Shown here one piece after another: positions 60,901 to 64,000 of a DNA stretch of 64,000 bases. The stretch is from Panorpa germanica (lineage: Eukaryota > Arthropoda > Insecta > Mecoptera > Panorpidae). The stretch lies in the NCBI GenBank assembly GCA_963678705.1, contig OY783210.1, forward strand, positions 20,213,331 to 20,277,330, written 5' to 3'. Positions within the stretch are counted from its first letter, which is position 1. Each line of letters starts with the position of its first letter. The notes beneath the pieces are model-generated. The model was not told the origin of the DNA. It did not search any database and was given only the letters and a program-made list of their open reading frames with translations. The position numbers and the translations under genes were made by a program.

Positions 60901-62470
60901 AGCTTAATTCTTTATCTCGATTTTTGAGTGTGAGAAAATTTAATCAAACCTTGTATAATGTTATAAAACTATTCATTCATTTTTTGTTAATTATCTAAAA
61001 ATTAATTTATGATTTTAACATAACACTATAATATTAGTAATTAATAATTTGTTGTCATAAATTATTTTTATTATTTTATTAACATGATATTTTCTATGAA
61101 AAATATAAAGGTGTTTTTTAATGTTATTAGTTTTTAATTGTGATGTTTTAATGACTCAGTATTGTGGATTGTTTATTATTGTTGTTGATTTAACAACAAT
61201 TATGTGTCAAAGTGTGTTATTGTTATAACTTAATTATGTTTTCTGTGTTGTTCCATAGTTTTATTGTGGTGTGAAAAGTAGTGTTTGCATTTCTCGGATT
61301 TTTTCAATTTATTTCAATTATTACAGGTAAATTATATTTTTATTCGTACCATATTATATATCGCATATTATTTGATTGAAACCAGCTTAACGTCGGCCTA
61401 TTTGTCGGCTATCACTGACAACGTCGTACAATGTTGCCAGTATTTATGGTGTCGCTGCCTCTTAAGTTTTATAATTATGAGCATACAATGAACATTATTT
61501 TTGATAAGAACGAAACCTAAAAATTATAGCGCTGATCCAGTGACGACCACTGGCTCTGTGCTCTCTATAATAAATTTCGTTGAGTATTTTTTATAAGTTT
61601 TCATTCCTTTTAATAATATATGAAGACTTGCGAAACTACTTGCTTATTAATTGTATTTGATAAGGTTCTACTTTAGAAATGTCAGAGGTTTTCAAATTAT
61701 CGGTCATCGTTCTCGTATAGTAGCTTATCGCGAAATTTTATGGAAGTGTTTCTTTCATAGATTTGAGAAGAAATTGAAAACAATAATAGAAATTTCTAAA
61801 CCAAAATGACTTAAGAGATATTACCGAAAATCTTAATTCAATGCAGCCCGCGGTCTCCAAGATTTAGCTGGTATTATCACGTTTGAAAGATAGAAGAGAA
61901 ATAGTTTGTATCAAGAATGTATTCCAGCATCATACTCAATAAAAACTTATTAGTTTTACCGTAGTATCTATACTGTTTATACAAATAAACAAAGCAAGAA
62001 GATCTTAATTGATTTTTAGTGTTTGTAAAAAACAAATACAAATATTAGCAAATCATATAAACCTCTAGACCTGTCTGTGGACTATAGTGAAGATGTAGAC
62101 AAACGAAATCTCTGTCAGTCATCTAACAGCTCTCAGCATCCGCAACACGTCACGTTCGCGTTAGCGTCGGCGTTTGTCGGCTGATTCAATACATAAAGGA
62201 TAATTGTAGTGTTAATTTTGTTTAGCACGTTGTAAAATTAATTACCTGCACTCTACTCAATGAACAGTTGATGAGAAAACTCACTTTGTGTTCTTTGTGA
62301 TGAACAAATAGGTTTGAAATATTTGTACAGATTGTTTGATTTTAAAATTGATAAGTTTGCGTTTTATACATCATTATTTCCTTAGGCAAATATCGAATTT
62401 GTGAATGGGAATATGTTGGAGAAATCACAGAAAGTAGGTAGATGAAAGAATTGTACATAATATGACTTAC
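60901..62470. other. Noncoding DNA, no gene seen
   Basis: 62125-62185 is CpG-richer (CACGTCACGTTCGCGTTAGC) and might be regulatory. The 68-codon frame at 61285-61491 has no motif. Confidence 0.4.
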
Positions 62471-62518
62471 CACAGTGGAGAATTTACGTGTTCACGTCTT
62501 CAAGTTCGCACACGCCTT
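62471..62518 (-). other. Candidate untranslated exon, minus strand
   Basis: On the minus strand CTCTTTTTTGTTCCAG and a consensus donor GTAAGT bound 48 bp with stops in all three frames. The splice signals are the best in the window. If real it would be a 5' untranslated exon of the minus-strand gene, or part of a noncoding transcript. Confidence 0.28.
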
Positions 62519-63770
62519 CTGGAACAAAAAAGAGGTCTATAAATTTTAAAGGTTACTTCATTTGAAGGTTATATAGTTTTAGATGAAGTACAATTGAATC
62601 TGGATTTAATTATCCTTTACAAAAGATATTATTATTTCTATATAAAATACTTCTGCAAGTTTCTCCCATCAATGTTGAATATTTCACCAGTGTAAACGCA
62701 CCTTAACTTCAAACCAGGACTATCCAAAAATAAAACACAATACTACAAAGATTCTGACAACAACAAAGCTGCTAACTATTTAAGGGGATTATTTATGTCA
62801 GCAAGAAAATAAAAATATCCATTTGTTTTATTTTGTTCCAGTTCACAAATCATCTTTTTAAATATTTTAATATTTCGTTACGGAGTTCCGTTCAACCGTT
62901 CAACACAAAAATCTTTTTAGTGTTACCAGATTTAAAACGTGATGATAAACAATGACAGTTACAGTCACTATGGTTAACACTATTGTTAATAAATTTAGCA
63001 CATTGTTAAATAAAAAGCATGACAAACTTCTTGGGTTAATAAAAATGATGTTCACGAATTTCTTAAGAATTCTTAAAACTGGGGAAATAGATTTTGTTCG
63101 TTTGCGTCTTTGTTATATTTAGGCAGGCAACGTTCTTGATTTGTTTTGCATGGTCGAATTACCATGGGTTAACTTTAGCTATAAGTGAGAGACTTTATGA
63201 AGGCTGAGATCAACGATGTTTGAAGTTACACATTCATTTTACTTTAGAAGAATAAAAACGTATAGGAAAACTACTAAATGTCGAAGATAAAATATATTAA
63301 ACTTCCCGCTAAATACAAAATGTTTCCAGCCTTTACAAATCAATTAAAAAGACAGATTTTACAATAATCGAACAATGTGTTTTGCTTAAATCAAACTCGT
63401 AATATTTAATCTAAAAATGTTTCAATTTTGCCTACTTTTTTTTTATTTTGTCATTTTAAAGATACTTTATTCTTTAGGCTGCTTTTTGACTGTAACAGAC
63501 TTGTTGCAAGGTTTACCTTATGATTCTAATAGCAATAAAATAGTTAACAGAACGTTATATAGTAGAAGAGGTTACTAAGAAGGAGACTAATTTCAATCAT
63601 GCATCAATTCGACCTAAATAAGTAAAACTGTAAAATAAAAACATTTAAAAACATAATTAACATATTAATTATACAATTATTACTAATGGATCACTAATCA
63701 ACGTTCCTAATTTAAGTGTTAACATCTAATCTAAAACAAACTTTTCACGTGAGAAAAATTCGAAGCTATA
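62519..63770. other. Noncoding DNA, no gene seen
   Basis: A/T-rich. Ends at the TA target site of the mariner element. Confidence 0.5.
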
Positions 63771-64000
63771 GCACATGGGCTGAAAAGTCCCGGGCCTAAC
63801 AAAGAAAACACAGTTTTTTTGGTTCAAAATTAGCTTTATTCATCAACGTAATCTCCATCAAGAGCAACGCAATCATTCCAGCGCCGCTCTAACATTTCAA
63901 TGCCACTTTTGTAGAACGATTTATCTTTTGCCTCAAAATAGGCCTCAGTTTCAGCGATAACCTCTTCATTCGTGCGAAATTTCTTACCGGCGAGCATTTT
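63771..64000 (-). mobile_element. mariner transposon, 3' end (cut by the window edge)
   Basis: Directly after TA at 63769-63770 the sequence GGGCTGAAAAGTCCCGGGCC begins the outer end, of the type seen in mariner terminal inverted repeats. The transposase C-terminus follows on the minus strand. The rest lies beyond the window. Confidence 0.9.
63836..64000 (-). CDS. mariner transposase, C-terminal 54 residues (partial)
   Basis: Open to the window edge and ending at TAA (63838-63836). It contains LAGKKFRTNEEVIAETEAYF, FYKSGIEMLERRW and CIALDGDYV, the usual C-terminal signature of mariner transposases (Y-x-x-GI-x-x-L-x-x-RW-x-x-CI). The catalytic D,D34D residues lie upstream, outside the window. 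No stop or frameshift is seen in the visible part, so it may be intact. Confidence 0.92.
   Translation of the reverse strand, partial: KMLAGKKFRTNEEVIAETEAYFEAKDKSFYKSGIEMLERRWNDCVALDGDYVDE

Overview
The window looks like about 64 kb of AT-rich nuclear DNA from an arthropod, most likely an insect. It carries mariner, hAT, Helitron, PIF/Harbinger, LINE and LTR elements, GT-AG splice-site patterns and long A/T runs. It has no prokaryotic operons, rRNA or convincing tRNA. Order and species cannot be told from the sequence. No host gene is recognisable by name, and most of the window reads as transposon-rich intron or intergenic DNA.

Layout. 1-20.8 kb: noncoding DNA with dispersed repeats (families A, B, C and D, defined below), a 5'-truncated LINE at 5.1-5.6 kb with a 13-bp target duplication, a 329-bp Helitron at 13.06-13.39 kb, a hairpin MITE at 14.0 kb and a 185-bp hAT MITE at 15.84-16.03 kb with a perfect 8-bp duplication. 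20.8-26.3 kb: an LTR retrotransposon on the minus strand with two 820-bp LTRs that look identical, a CTAT duplication and one open Gag-protease-partial RT frame of 858 aa; the rest of RT, RNase H and integrase are missing. 26.3-45 kb: more copies of families A-D, a PIF/Harbinger transposase fragment at 42.7 kb, and candidate exons of an unknown minus-strand gene. 45.04-45.23 kb: a MITE with a perfect 55-bp stem. 47.0-47.4 kb: a second inverted repeat. 48.1-52.8 kb: about 31 copies of a 147-bp monomer in two opposed arrays (head-to-tail, then inverted), forming a giant palindrome with a 20-nt centre and higher-order structure. 52.8-64 kb: family C and A copies, more weak candidate exons, and a mariner transposase C-terminus running off the right edge.

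Repeat families. A: about 640 bp, no terminal inverted repeats seen, five copies. B: about 635 bp with 16-bp inverted ends, two copies. C: MITE with CCCAGTAAACA ends and a 2-bp NA target duplication, five copies. D: about 500-530 bp with CATTCCCACTCACTG-like ends, two copies.

Host coding potential. On the minus strand, candidate exons at 41477-41323, 39682-39593, 37122-36955, 30281-30171 and 27641-27603 have GT-AG borders and agree in reading phase when joined in order. Upstream candidates at 62.5, 59.3 and 58.2 kb are weaker. The product is not recognised. The mobile elements do not form a pathway with it; they fill what would be its introns.
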